A stretch of DNA of 11,274 nucleotides from Spirochaetia bacterium. Its GTDB lineage: Bacteria > Spirochaetota > Spirochaetia > PWKH01. Shown one piece after another: positions 1-6,005 of the stretch. The first letter of the stretch is position 1. Every line of letters starts with the position of its first letter. Position numbers and translations under genes: made by a program. The stretch covers positions 1-11,274 of the forward strand of contig JAIPFS010000027.1 of assembly GCA_021736545.1 (NCBI GenBank), written 5' to 3'. A model generated the notes under the pieces. The model saw only the letters and a program-made list of their open reading frames with translations. It did no database searches and was not told where the DNA came from.

Positions 1-11
1 AAGGAGGGAGA

Positions 12-548
12 TTGGCCACTAAGAATTTAAGAATTAATGATCAAATTCGTTCACGAGAAGTACGGCTTATTGATCATAATGGAGAACAGAGAGGTATCGT
101 AGGTTTACAGAAAGCTAAAGAGCTTTCCAGAGAAGCTGGGATGGATTTAGTTGAGGTAGCTCCGAACGCTAATCCTCCGGTTTGTAAAATACTGGATCAT
201 GGAAAATTTATTTACGAGCAAAAGAAAAAAATTAAAGAAGCTAAGAAAAACCAGACTCAGATTAAATTGAAAGAGATTAGAATGCAGCCTAAAATTGAGA
301 GTCATGACCTGGAATTCAAAACAAAGCATGTAGGAGAATTTCTAGATGCCGGTAACAAAGTTAAGGTTACTATACGTTTCAGGGGACGTGAAATGGCTCA
401 TACTGAACTGGGTAGAGATGTTCTAATGAAGGTTTTAGATAAGCTTGATGAACAGGAAGTCGGCTATTCCCTAGACAGGAGACCTCAAATGGAAGGTCGT
501 TTCATGTCCATGATTTTGAGTCATCAGAAGCGTTCAAAAAAAGGCTGA
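12..548 (+). CDS. infC: Translation initiation factor IF-3
   Basis: IF3 binds the 30S subunit, keeps it apart from 50S and proofreads the start codon and initiator tRNA. The 178-residue product matches the family's usual length of about 180. The N-terminal domain starts with the typical RINDQIR segment (about residues 7-13) and contains GMDLVEVAP and PPVCKILDHGKF. A lysine-rich linker (about 70-84) leads into the C-terminal domain, with KEIRMQPKIESHD and the GREMAH segment. The start is TTG at 12-14, preceded by a very strong Shine-Dalgarno AAGGAGG at 1-7. The overlapping ATT at 11 runs into a stop at once, so it is not the start. Rare start codons on infC are known from E. coli (AUU), where IF3 represses its own translation by rejecting them; TTG here may serve the same feedback (inference). 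It leads the infC-rpmI-rplT cluster. Its promoter lies outside the window. Confidence 0.97.
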   Translation: MATKNLRINDQIRSREVRLIDHNGEQRGIVGLQKAKELSREAGMDLVEVAPNANPPVCKILDHGKFIYEQKKKIKEAKKNQTQIKLKEIRMQPKIESHDLEFKTKHVGEFLDAGNKVKVTIRFRGREMAHTELGRDVLMKVLDKLDEQEVGYSLDRRPQMEGRFMSMILSHQKRSKKG

Positions 549-730
549 TTAAACACCTGAATGTAAACGTTTTATGATTCTGATTGTTTGCTTCCTTAAT
601 CTTATATTATATATTGCTGTAAACAATTTTTTAATATATACACAAAACCACCTGGACAGGTGTTTAAATACTATTGGTTGCTCAAAGGGTTACATTCTTG
701 TTCCTTTAGGGCACCGTTGGAGGATAAATT
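549..730 (+). promoter_or_regulatory. Structured leader between infC and rpmI, possible L20 operator
   Basis: This 182-nt spacer carries a perfect 11-bp inverted repeat: TTAAACACCTG at 549-559, directly after the infC stop, and CAGGTGTTTAA at 657-667. The 3' arm can instead pair locally with CACCT at 649-653 (GGAC loop, extended past one bulged C by three A-U pairs), so the two folds exclude each other. Nearer rpmI, 684-689 (AAAGGG) can pair with 702-707 (TCCTTT), flanked by GGTTGC 676-681 against GCACC 711-715. That two-helix element lies just before the rpmI Shine-Dalgarno GGAGG (719-723). In E. coli, L20 represses rpmI-rplT by binding a long-range RNA fold between infC and rpmI, and Bacillus uses an L20 leader. 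The pairings are seen; a role in L20 autoregulation is inference. Confidence 0.55.
584..613 (+). promoter_or_regulatory. Possible internal promoter for rpmI
   Basis: A candidate sigma-70-type promoter has -35 TTGTTT (584-589) and -10 TATATA (608-613) with an 18-bp spacer, predicting a start near 620. The region is AT-rich, so chance matches are likely. A transcript starting here would lack the 549-559 arm of the long inverted repeat and could form only the local hairpin. The same stretch can be read as a weak hairpin, ATTGTTT 583-589 against AAACAAT 621-627, running into six T's (627-632). Confidence 0.25.
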
Positions 731-931
731 ATGCCTAAAATGAAAACAAGAAAGTCTGCTGCTAAACGGTACAAAGTTACTGGAACTGGAAAAGTTAAAT
801 ATAAAAAGCAGGGACTTCGACACATTCTAACCAAAAAAAATTCGAAACGGAAAATGCGCTTAAGACATGATGATGTTTTGAGCAAACCTGAAACGAAAAA
901 AGCAAAAATTCTGCTTCCTTACAAATTCTAG
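731..931 (+). CDS. rpmI: 50S ribosomal protein L35
   Basis: Small, very basic large-subunit protein of 66 residues, the usual L35 size. The N-terminus [20 protein letters not shown] is the standard family opening. It is followed by the K/R-rich centre ([15 protein letters not shown]) and the short C-terminal segment ending LLPYKF. The ATG at 731 has a Shine-Dalgarno GGAGG at 719-723, seven bases upstream. It sits in the conserved infC-rpmI-rplT order, but is separated from both neighbours by about 180 nt, where the genes are often closely packed. Expression is probably tied to the structured leader upstream and to L20 feedback, by analogy with other bacteria. Confidence 0.97.
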   Translation: MPKMKTRKSAAKRYKVTGTGKVKYKKQGLRHILTKKNSKRKMRLRHDDVLSKPETKKAKILLPYKF

Positions 932-953
932 CAGCTTATTAATTTGGAAACAG

Positions 954-992
954 CTGGATTTTCATAGTTGATTTTCATACTGGATTTTCATA
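954..992 (+). repeat. Three tandem 13-nt repeats in the rpmI-rplT spacer
   Basis: CTGGATTTTCATA occurs at 954-966 and again identically at 980-992. Between them, GTTGATTTTCATA at 967-979 differs at two positions. The array begins 22 nt after the rpmI stop and lies wholly in the non-coding spacer. It may have arisen by slippage or may be a regulatory or binding element; no function can be assigned from sequence. Confidence 0.9.
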
Positions 993-996
993 TAAG

Positions 997-1026
997 TTGT
1001 TTACGAGTTTAATAAAATTGTATAAA
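997..1026 (+). promoter_or_regulatory. Possible promoter upstream of rplT
   Basis: -35 TTGTTT (997-1002) and -10 TATAAA (1021-1026), 18 bp apart, would start transcription near 1033. That start falls inside the perfect palindrome AATTGTACAATT at 1029-1040. A promoter in this 180-nt spacer would let rplT and the coiled-coil gene be expressed apart from infC-rpmI. The AT-rich context makes this a weak call. Confidence 0.3.
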
Positions 1027-1028
1027 TG

Positions 1029-1040
1029 AATTGTACAATT
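1029..1040. repeat. Perfect 12-bp palindrome AATTGTACAATT
   Basis: The 12 bases are self-complementary and overlap the predicted start point of the candidate rplT promoter, so they could be an operator. As RNA, AATTGTA at 1016-1022 can pair with TACAATT at 1034-1040, with nine T's shortly downstream (1044-1052). That makes a weak, all-AU terminator-like or attenuator-like element. Either reading is inference. Confidence 0.4.
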
Positions 1041-1111
1041 GAATTTTTTTTTGGAATGCATGTTAATGTGTCAGTCAAATAAAATATATAACTTTTTTAG
1101 AGGAGAAAACA

Positions 1112-1471
1112 ATGCCAAGAGCAGTAAATGGGACTTTACATAAAAATAAAAGAAAAAAAATTGTCAAAAGTGCAAAAGGTTATTTTGGCAGAAGAAGCAC
1201 AAATTACCGAACTGCAAAAGATGCAGTTACCAAAGCTGGACAATATGCATATAGAGATAGAAGAAGAAAGAAAAGAGATTTTCGTCGTCTTTGGGTAGCT
1301 CGTATTTCAGCAGCTGTGAGAAACGAAGGATTAAATTATTCACAGTTTATGCACGGCTTGAAAAAATCTCAAATTGATATAAACAGAAAAGTCCTTTCCA
1401 ATTTAGCTATAGAGGATAAAAAAGCTTTTTCTGCACTAGTTGATCAGGCAAAAAAAGCATTAGAGGCATAA
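1112..1471 (+). CDS. rplT: 50S ribosomal protein L20
   Basis: L20 binds 23S rRNA early in 50S assembly and in several bacteria also represses its own operon. The product is 119 residues, the family norm. The highly basic N-terminal extension begins MPRAVNGTLHKNKRKKIVK and continues KGYFGRRSTNYRTAKDAV, then YAYRDRRRKKRDFRRLWVARI. The globular C-terminal domain contains LNYSQFMHGLKKSQIDINRKVLSNLA. The ATG at 1112 has AGAGGAG at 1099-1105 as Shine-Dalgarno. The next gene starts three bases after the stop, so the two are surely co-transcribed and probably translationally coupled. Confidence 0.97.
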   Translation: MPRAVNGTLHKNKRKKIVKSAKGYFGRRSTNYRTAKDAVTKAGQYAYRDRRRKKRDFRRLWVARISAAVRNEGLNYSQFMHGLKKSQIDINRKVLSNLAIEDKKAFSALVDQAKKALEA

Positions 1472-1474
1472 AAA

Positions 1475-1906
1475 ATGAGTACATTAGAAAAAGTTCAGTT
1501 GATGGAAGAGAGAATCAAAAGAGCAGTGGTTTTAATTGAAAAACTTAAAACTGAAAATGCTTCTCTTAAAGAAGAGATAGAATCTCTTAAAATACATAAT
1601 GAAGAGCTTGAAACCTTTTATAGTGATTATAGTAAGAATAATCGTCTTATAGAAGAGGGCGTTACTAGTGCTCTTCATCAACTGGACTTTTTAGAAGGAT
1701 TGGCGGGTAATAATCCGGATGAAGAAAATGCTGATGATAATTCAGAAGATAATTCTGTAGAAAATATTCTTGATAAAAACCAATCTTCTCAGAACAGCAG
1801 TCAAGCAGGACAAAAGAATTCCGAAAATATTAATGGGACAGAACATGATTCTCGGAAAAATTTCTCTCCTCAAAATGACGATGCTGAAGATGAACCGCTG
1901 TATTGA
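1475..1906 (+). CDS. Small coiled-coil protein, ZapB-like, function uncertain
   Basis: The 143-residue protein has two parts. Residues about 5-50 form a predicted coiled coil with leucine/isoleucine heptad spacing and many charged residues (LIEKLKTENASLKEEIESLK). A short segment around 56-78 (NRLIEEGVTSALHQLDFLEGL) may be a further helix. The rest (about 79-143) is low-complexity, rich in D, E, N, S and Q, and probably disordered. The start is the ATG at 1475, three bases after the rplT stop, with GAGG inside the rplT end as Shine-Dalgarno. The N-terminal coiled coil resembles the small division proteins ZapB/ZapA, but ZapB is much shorter and has no acidic tail. Small coiled coils look alike by composition, so this is only a suggestion. 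Tight linkage to rplT ties its expression to ribosome synthesis. Confidence 0.75.
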   Translation: MSTLEKVQLMEERIKRAVVLIEKLKTENASLKEEIESLKIHNEELETFYSDYSKNNRLIEEGVTSALHQLDFLEGLAGNNPDEENADDNSEDNSVENILDKNQSSQNSSQAGQKNSENINGTEHDSRKNFSPQNDDAEDEPLY

Positions 1907-1931
1907 TTTTTATTCATATGCAATTTTTGCT

Positions 1932-1989
1932 GACTCCCCTTTTCTAATCCATCTTTTTATTGTAAAACTAAAGAGAGGGAGACAGAATT
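1932..1989 (+). terminator. Possible weak terminator after the coiled-coil gene
   Basis: CTCCC around 1935 can pair with GGGAG around 1979, extended by a pyrimidine/purine stretch with GU pairs. A short T run (1988-1992) follows. The loop is long and the T tract does not abut the stem, so the call is weak. Some terminator is expected here because a separate RNA gene follows. Confidence 0.25.
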
Positions 1990-2025
1990 TTTGATTGTCT
2001 GCGGGTGCATAAATTATTGCCCTAT

Positions 2026-2049
2026 TTATTACGCAATATTTCGTAATAA
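2026..2049. repeat. Inverted repeat TTATTACG / CGTAATAA
   Basis: Perfect 8-bp arms at 2026-2033 and 2042-2049 enclose an 8-nt loop. The repeat lies about 60 bp upstream of the candidate 6S RNA -10 box. There is no T run, so it is not an intrinsic terminator. The spacing would suit a dimeric regulator site, which is inference only. Confidence 0.4.
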
Positions 2050-2107
2050 GCTTTCAATGTTCTTTTAGAATAATGAAGCAGACTCGTTTGGGAGATTTCC
2101 GCCACAT

Positions 2108-2113
2108 TATATT
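2108..2113 (+). promoter_or_regulatory. Candidate -10 box of the 6S RNA promoter
   Basis: TATATT at 2108-2113 predicts a transcript start near 2120, about eight bases before the 5' arm of the 6S closing stem. The -35 region at 2085-2090 (CGTTTG) is a poor match to TTGACA, so the promoter may be weak, activated or of another sigma class. Confidence 0.35.
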
Positions 2114-2119
2114 AGAACG

Positions 2120-2305
2120 TAATTTTTACCTGCGGTGTACGGGATAGATACAAATCTCTTGGGTCAAACTATCTAATCGGGATTCTGTTTTTTTCCGGTT
2201 GAATTGCTCCAGTTTATCTGGAACAGGATGTCGGGAATAAGAAACCCACTTGAACTTATGGAGTTCAAGAGATTTATTCTTGATCGGCATCGCGGGTTTT
2301 TTTAT
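2120..2305 (+). ncRNA. ssrS: 6S RNA
   Basis: 6S RNA mimics an open promoter and holds housekeeping RNA polymerase holoenzyme, mainly under slow growth. Visible features: a 10-bp closing stem of 2128-2137 (ACCTGCGGTG) with 2288-2297 (CATCGCGGGT, two GU pairs); a second 9-bp stem of 2152-2160 (AAATCTCTT) with 2267-2275 (AAGAGATTT); an unpaired central bubble from about 2161; an apical arm starting with TTCC 2193-2196 against GGAA 2234-2237 and capped by TCCAG 2208-2212 / CTGGA 2218-2222; and on the 3' side of the bubble the hairpin CTTGAACT 2249-2256 / AGTTCAAG 2262-2269. That last hairpin and the nearby CGGCATC are shared with E. coli 6S RNA (CCUUGAACC...GGUUCAAGG, then GCGGCAUC). The closing stem runs into seven T's (2297-2303), which also serves as terminator. 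Length of about 180 nt is typical. Exact ends are estimates. Confidence 0.88.
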
Positions 2306-2322
2306 GAAAAAAATTAAATATT

Positions 2323-2328
2323 TATAAT
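2323..2328 (+). promoter_or_regulatory. Candidate -10 box for the TPR-tsaE-tsaB operon
   Basis: A consensus TATAAT lies 26 bp after the 6S terminator and predicts a start near 2335. No good -35 is present at the expected distance, and the area is very AT-rich. Confidence 0.35.
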
Positions 2329-2390
2329 CATGTTATATCATGACCCTGAATTTATCATGATTTATGAAAAAAAGAGTACTGGTGAAATTT

Positions 2391-3515
2391 ATGATTCAAG
2401 ATCCCCTTTCAGCAATAATATATATTCAGATTCCTAAACAACTCGAAAAAACTATTGGAAATTTTTCTATTGACAGTTCTATTCCTATTCCGGTGGAAAT
2501 ACCTCCCGGAAGAAGCGGTATAGATTTAGATGAGCTCTCCTGGGAAATGATCGTCTCTGGAATGTTGAAAATTATGGCTTATGATCCGGGGCATCGTCAT
2601 ATTACATATTTCAGGAATTTTATCAACGCAGTTCAGCCTAATTTAGTTGTGGAAATGACTAAAACTGGAATAATAAAAGCAGAATCTAAAGAATATGATC
2701 TAGCGGAAGAGATTTTCTCCGCACTGAAGACACTTTCTCCCGAAGAAGAAACAACTTTTTTAAATCTTGCTTTTATATATGAAGAACAGTTGAAAAAGTT
2801 TGATGATAAGGATGAAAATACTCGTAATAATAAAGAATATGAACTCCTCATAAAAAAAGCTGTACAAACATATCAGGAAGTTATAGAAAAACATCCAGAT
2901 TCACCGGATGCTCATTATTTTGCAGCCTCATTTTATCTTAAGCATAATAACATATCCAAAGCTAAAGAACATTTTGAACTGTTTCTTGGCCTTTCACCGG
3001 AAGATGAGCGTTCTGACTCAGTACAGACTATTGTTCAGCGTCTGAATCAGCAGACAACGGATGACGATATCTTTGCTGAAGCTTTTGATATGATAAAGCT
3101 GGGTAATGAAGACAAAGCTCTGGATTTGATTGCTTCATATTTAGAACGCCATCCGACAATTTGGAATGCCTGGTTTCTTAAAGGATGGGCATTGCGGAGA
3201 CTTGAAAGGTTCAGTGAGGGGGAACAGGCCTTCCTTGTCTGTCTTGATTACGAAACTGACCAGGCAGATGTTTTTAATGAATTAGCCATTTGCCAAATGG
3301 AGCAGGAAAAATTTGTAGAAGCGAAAACTTCATTAAAAAAAGCACTTCATTTAGAACCTGAGAATGTTAAAATTATTTCAAATTTCGGAATATTAGCACT
3401 AAAAGACGGAAACGATCAGGAAGCTTACCGCTATTTTAGGGCAGCATATGAAATAGACAATAATGACCCCTTAGTGAATCATTATCTTGAAAAATTAGCA
3501 AAAGTTTCTGAGTAA
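2391..3515 (+). CDS. TPR-repeat protein
   Basis: A 374-residue soluble protein with no signal peptide or membrane segment. The first 80 or so residues form a domain I do not recognise, proline-rich around 31-41 (IPIPVEIPPG). The rest is a run of tetratricopeptide repeats: about 87-117, a diverged pair around 120-205 with a charged insertion (residues about 136-152), then clearer repeats from about 226 to 365 (for example NAWFLKGWALRRLERFSEGEQAF and VFNELAICQMEQEKFVEAKT). TPRs mediate protein-protein contacts, so the partner is unknown. I prefer the ATG at 2391, which has GGTGA at 2381-2385 as Shine-Dalgarno; an in-frame ATG at 2364 would add nine residues but has none. It stands first in a likely operon with tsaE, 21 nt downstream. 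Confidence 0.85.
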   Translation: MIQDPLSAIIYIQIPKQLEKTIGNFSIDSSIPIPVEIPPGRSGIDLDELSWEMIVSGMLKIMAYDPGHRHITYFRNFINAVQPNLVVEMTKTGIIKAESKEYDLAEEIFSALKTLSPEEETTFLNLAFIYEEQLKKFDDKDENTRNNKEYELLIKKAVQTYQEVIEKHPDSPDAHYFAASFYLKHNNISKAKEHFELFLGLSPEDERSDSVQTIVQRLNQQTTDDDIFAEAFDMIKLGNEDKALDLIASYLERHPTIWNAWFLKGWALRRLERFSEGEQAFLVCLDYETDQADVFNELAICQMEQEKFVEAKTSLKKALHLEPENVKIISNFGILALKDGNDQEAYRYFRAAYEIDNNDPLVNHYLEKLAKVSE

Positions 3516-3536
3516 AAGTTTCAACAGCTTAAAATC

Positions 3537-3992
3537 ATGGCAGTAGTACAAGAATATATTAGCCGTTCACCCGAAGATACTCATCGAATTGGTTTTGACA
3601 TAGGATCTCTCCTTACAGCCGGTTCTATTATTTCTCTTCGCGGAAGTCTCGGTACTGGAAAAACTACTTTTACTAAAGGGATTGCTCAATATTTTACTAT
3701 TCAAGAAACAGTGACCAGCCCTTCCTATACTATCTTTCAAGAATATACCGGGGATCTCACCTTGTTTCATCTTGATTTATATAGAATAGAATCCTTGGAG
3801 GAATTTGAACTGCTTGGAGTTGAAGAATTCTTTTATGATAAGGGAATTACTATTATTGAATGGAGTGAACTTATAGAAGATCTGCTCCCCCCTTCAACGA
3901 TTTTTATAGATTTTAAAATTCTTGAGAATCAAAACAGAAAAATCATAATAAATTCCCCTGAAGGGAAAACTTCCATGATCAATAGGAAGTAA
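3537..3992 (+). CDS. tsaE: tRNA t6A biosynthesis ATPase TsaE
   Basis: TsaE is the P-loop ATPase that works with TsaB and TsaD to transfer threonylcarbamoyl to A37 of ANN-decoding tRNAs. The 151-residue product is of family length. The Walker A motif GSLGTGKTT lies at residues 36-44. The conserved TSPSYTI follows at 60-66, then FHLDLYRI at 77-84, and IEWSE at 107-111 near the end of the core. No clear Shine-Dalgarno precedes the ATG at 3537, so translation may depend on coupling with the TPR gene that ends 21 nt upstream. The last 15 or so residues are polar and variable. tsaB follows directly. tsaC and tsaD are not in this window. Confidence 0.95.
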   Translation: MAVVQEYISRSPEDTHRIGFDIGSLLTAGSIISLRGSLGTGKTTFTKGIAQYFTIQETVTSPSYTIFQEYTGDLTLFHLDLYRIESLEEFELLGVEEFFYDKGITIIEWSELIEDLLPPSTIFIDFKILENQNRKIIINSPEGKTSMINRK

Positions 3993-4038
3993 GCATTTCT
4001 TGAAACGTTTTCTGCAGGAAACAAAAAAGGCAATACCG

Positions 4039-4740
4039 ATGAAAAACATTTTAGCTTTTGATACTTCAACAAATTTTATTCATGCAGCAGTCATGAAAGA
4101 GGGGAAATTAACCAGCTTCTCATCCAATACGGGACTCACACATAGTGAACATTTACTGAAAATCCTGGATTTTCTTTTACATCAATCAAGTTTAGTATTA
4201 AAGGACATCGATCTTATTGTCTGCAGTCGAGGACCCGGATCTTTTACCGGGTTAAGGATAGCTTTATCTACAGCAAAAGGGCTTTCTCTGGGAGCATCGA
4301 TCCCTTTGATAACTGTACCAGTATTGGACACCCTTTTTTCAGACTTTTCCTGGTATCCGAAAACGGTCATTCCTGTGATGGATGCTAGAAAAAATCGAGT
4401 CTATTCAGCGGTATATAAAAAGAGCGAAAATATTACTGGATTTTTAGACATTTCCTTAGTAAATTTGTTTCATATGATAAAGGATTTAAATTCTTGTCTT
4501 ATCTGCGGTCCAGATGCATGGATGCTGTCTGATTATATTATTAATGAAAAAGGGAAAACATTCTGGAATGAAAAAAAATATGTTATGAAAAATTCATTTG
4601 TTAATCCTTCATTATTAATACATTCAGGAATTAATCTTTATAATGCACTAGGCGGAGAACACGATGAGTCCGGCCCCCTCTATATTCGCAGAAGTGAAGC
4701 AGAAGAGAAAATGCTGCAATCACATACTAAAAATGATTAA
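4039..4740 (+). CDS. tsaB: tRNA t6A biosynthesis protein TsaB
   Basis: TsaB is the inactive ASKHA-fold partner that dimerises with TsaD and recruits TsaE for t6A37 synthesis. From the chosen ATG the product has 233 residues, close to the 231 of E. coli. The family opening MKNILAFDTSTN is at 1-12, the signature SRGPGSFTGLR at 63-73, followed by TAKGLSLG; PVMDARKNRVYSAVY lies in the middle and YIRRSEAE near the end. A TTG at 4000 would add 13 residues that do not belong to the family N-terminus. The ATG at 4039 has AAGG (4027-4030) upstream. The 46-nt spacing from tsaE supports one transcript. No strong terminator is seen after the stop. Confidence 0.95.
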   Translation: MKNILAFDTSTNFIHAAVMKEGKLTSFSSNTGLTHSEHLLKILDFLLHQSSLVLKDIDLIVCSRGPGSFTGLRIALSTAKGLSLGASIPLITVPVLDTLFSDFSWYPKTVIPVMDARKNRVYSAVYKKSENITGFLDISLVNLFHMIKDLNSCLICGPDAWMLSDYIINEKGKTFWNEKKYVMKNSFVNPSLLIHSGINLYNALGGEHDESGPLYIRRSEAEEKMLQSHTKND

Positions 4741-4819
4741 AATAAATGAACATATAAAGAAAATAAAAAAAGAAAAGGGCTGATTGAAAAATTTAATAAA
4801 AATTAAGCAGTTACCTATG

Positions 4820-4846
4820 AAATCAGACTAAAATTGCGTCTAATTT
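4820..4846 (+). repeat. Imperfect inverted repeat upstream of trxB
   Basis: AAATCAGAC (4820-4828) pairs with GTCTAATTT (4838-4846), with one mismatch and a 9-nt loop. It sits in the 179-nt spacer between tsaB and trxB, about 75 nt before the trxB start. It could end the tsaB transcript weakly (only three T's follow) or be a regulator site. Otherwise I see no confident promoter in this spacer: a TTAAAC/TATACT pair with 17-bp spacing (4873-4901) would start transcription inside the Shine-Dalgarno. Confidence 0.35.
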
Positions 4847-4919
4847 AACGATAAATTCTGGGTGACACACTATTAAACAGTACATTTTGTAAATATATAC
4901 TATATGGAGGTACTTAAAC

Positions 4920-5858
4920 ATGGAAGTACAAAAGGACATTGTGATCATTGGAGGAGGAGCAGCTGGACTATCAGCAGCTCAATACGGCGCTAGAGCAAAT
5001 ATGCGCACTACATTAATAGAAGAAATGTCACCAGGCGGACAAGCCCTCGTTATAGATGATCTTGAAAATTACCCAGGTTTTCCGACTCCCCTTTCAGGGT
5101 TTGAGCTAACTCAGCGTTTTATGGATCAGGCAAATAAATTTGGTGCTGAGCTGATGAGTGCAACAGTTAAATCTGTAAGAAAAGAGAAGAATTATTTTAT
5201 TATCGACACTACTGAAGGTCAAGTCACCTCATATACAGTAATTTATTCTACCGGGGCTCATCATAGAAAACTGAATTGCACCGGTGAAGAGGAATTCTCT
5301 GGTAAAGGGGTATCTTACTGTGCAACATGTGACGGCCCTTTTTTTAAAGGGAAAAAAATGCTGGTAGTCGGCGGCGGGGATGCCGCTTGCGATGAAGCTT
5401 CTTACCTTTCAAAATTATCGGACAATATTGTCCAAATTCATCGAAGAGATCGATTCCGTGCCCAAAAATCTTTAGGAGACCGTGTACTGGCAAATGAAAA
5501 CATTGAAGTGCGGTTTAATCATGAACTACAAGAGATTAAGGGTGAACAGAAAGTTAGTTCAGTGATTCTACTTGATAATAAGAACAATAAAACATATGAA
5601 GAAGAGTTCGATGCTGTCTTTATTTTTGTGGGATCAATACCCCAGACTGATTCTGTTCCCCAGGGAGTAGAATTAGACGAAGCAGGTTATATACAAACAG
5701 ACCAATGTATGAAAACATCAGTTTCCGGAATATATGCAGCAGGCGATGTCCGCTCGACACCTTTTAGGCAGTTGGTTGTAGCTGCTGGAGAAGGAGCTAT
5801 TGCCAGCCATTGTGCTTCTCAATATATTGATGAAATAAAGGGACAGGCTTATAATTAA
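4920..5858 (+). CDS. trxB: Thioredoxin reductase (NADPH)
   Basis: Cytoplasmic flavoprotein that passes electrons from NADPH through FAD and a redox disulfide to thioredoxin. The 312-residue length is standard for the low-molecular-weight bacterial type. The FAD-binding GGGAAGLSAAQYGAR lies at 11-25. The active-site CATC is at 134-137 in the usual YCATCDGPFF setting. The NADPH loop GGGDAACDEA is at 151-160, where GGGDSAVEEA is more usual, so Cys157 is an extra cysteine. HRRDRFRA at 174-181 supplies the arginines that favour NADPH, and the second FAD segment AAGDVRS is at 273-279. The ATG at 4920 has GGAGG at 4906-4910. It appears to be a single-gene unit, closed by the strong terminator at 5921-5950. 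Confidence 0.96.
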   Translation: MEVQKDIVIIGGGAAGLSAAQYGARANMRTTLIEEMSPGGQALVIDDLENYPGFPTPLSGFELTQRFMDQANKFGAELMSATVKSVRKEKNYFIIDTTEGQVTSYTVIYSTGAHHRKLNCTGEEEFSGKGVSYCATCDGPFFKGKKMLVVGGGDAACDEASYLSKLSDNIVQIHRRDRFRAQKSLGDRVLANENIEVRFNHELQEIKGEQKVSSVILLDNKNNKTYEEEFDAVFIFVGSIPQTDSVPQGVELDEAGYIQTDQCMKTSVSGIYAAGDVRSTPFRQLVVAAGEGAIASHCASQYIDEIKGQAYN

Positions 5859-5920
5859 GGTCTTTTCCCTGCCTGAGTATTGTTAAGCTGCTTAAAGCTG
5901 CTCAGTAATGAGAAATATTC

Positions 5921-5950
5921 AAGGAATAGGTATTCACCTATTCCTTTTTT
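5921..5950 (+). terminator. Strong intrinsic terminator after trxB
   Basis: A perfect 11-bp stem, AAGGAATAGGT (5921-5931) with ACCTATTCCTT (5936-5946), closes on an ATTC tetraloop. It runs into six T's (5945-5950). It lies 62 nt past the trxB stop and separates trxB from the HD-GYP gene. Its presence argues against any start of the next gene upstream of it. Confidence 0.9.
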
Positions 5951-6005
5951 ACATATACCATGTAATAGAGTCTTACATATTAATTCATTTTTAACAGGAG
6001 TTATT

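Noticed and set aside
147..329. Minus-strand open frame inside infC
   Set aside because: Antisense shadow of a certain gene; phenylalanine/leucine-rich because infC is lysine-rich there.
954..992. CRISPR-like array
   Set aside because: The three 13-nt units are directly adjacent with no spacers and are far too short for CRISPR repeats.
1770..1994. Plus-strand 74-codon open frame overlapping the coiled-coil gene
   Set aside because: It lies mostly inside 1475-1906 in another frame, has no recognisable domain, and its composition follows from the A-rich host gene.
2633..2851. Minus-strand open frame inside the TPR gene
   Set aside because: Antisense shadow, no domain and no ribosome binding site.
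3567..3770. Minus-strand open frame inside tsaE
   Set aside because: Antisense shadow of a gene with clear Walker A and other motifs on the plus strand.
4182..4370. Minus-strand open frame inside tsaB
   Set aside because: Antisense shadow across the conserved RGPGSFTGLR region.
4741..4919. Possible riboswitch upstream of trxB
   Set aside because: Only one small imperfect hairpin is visible, with no conserved aptamer pattern I can recognise.
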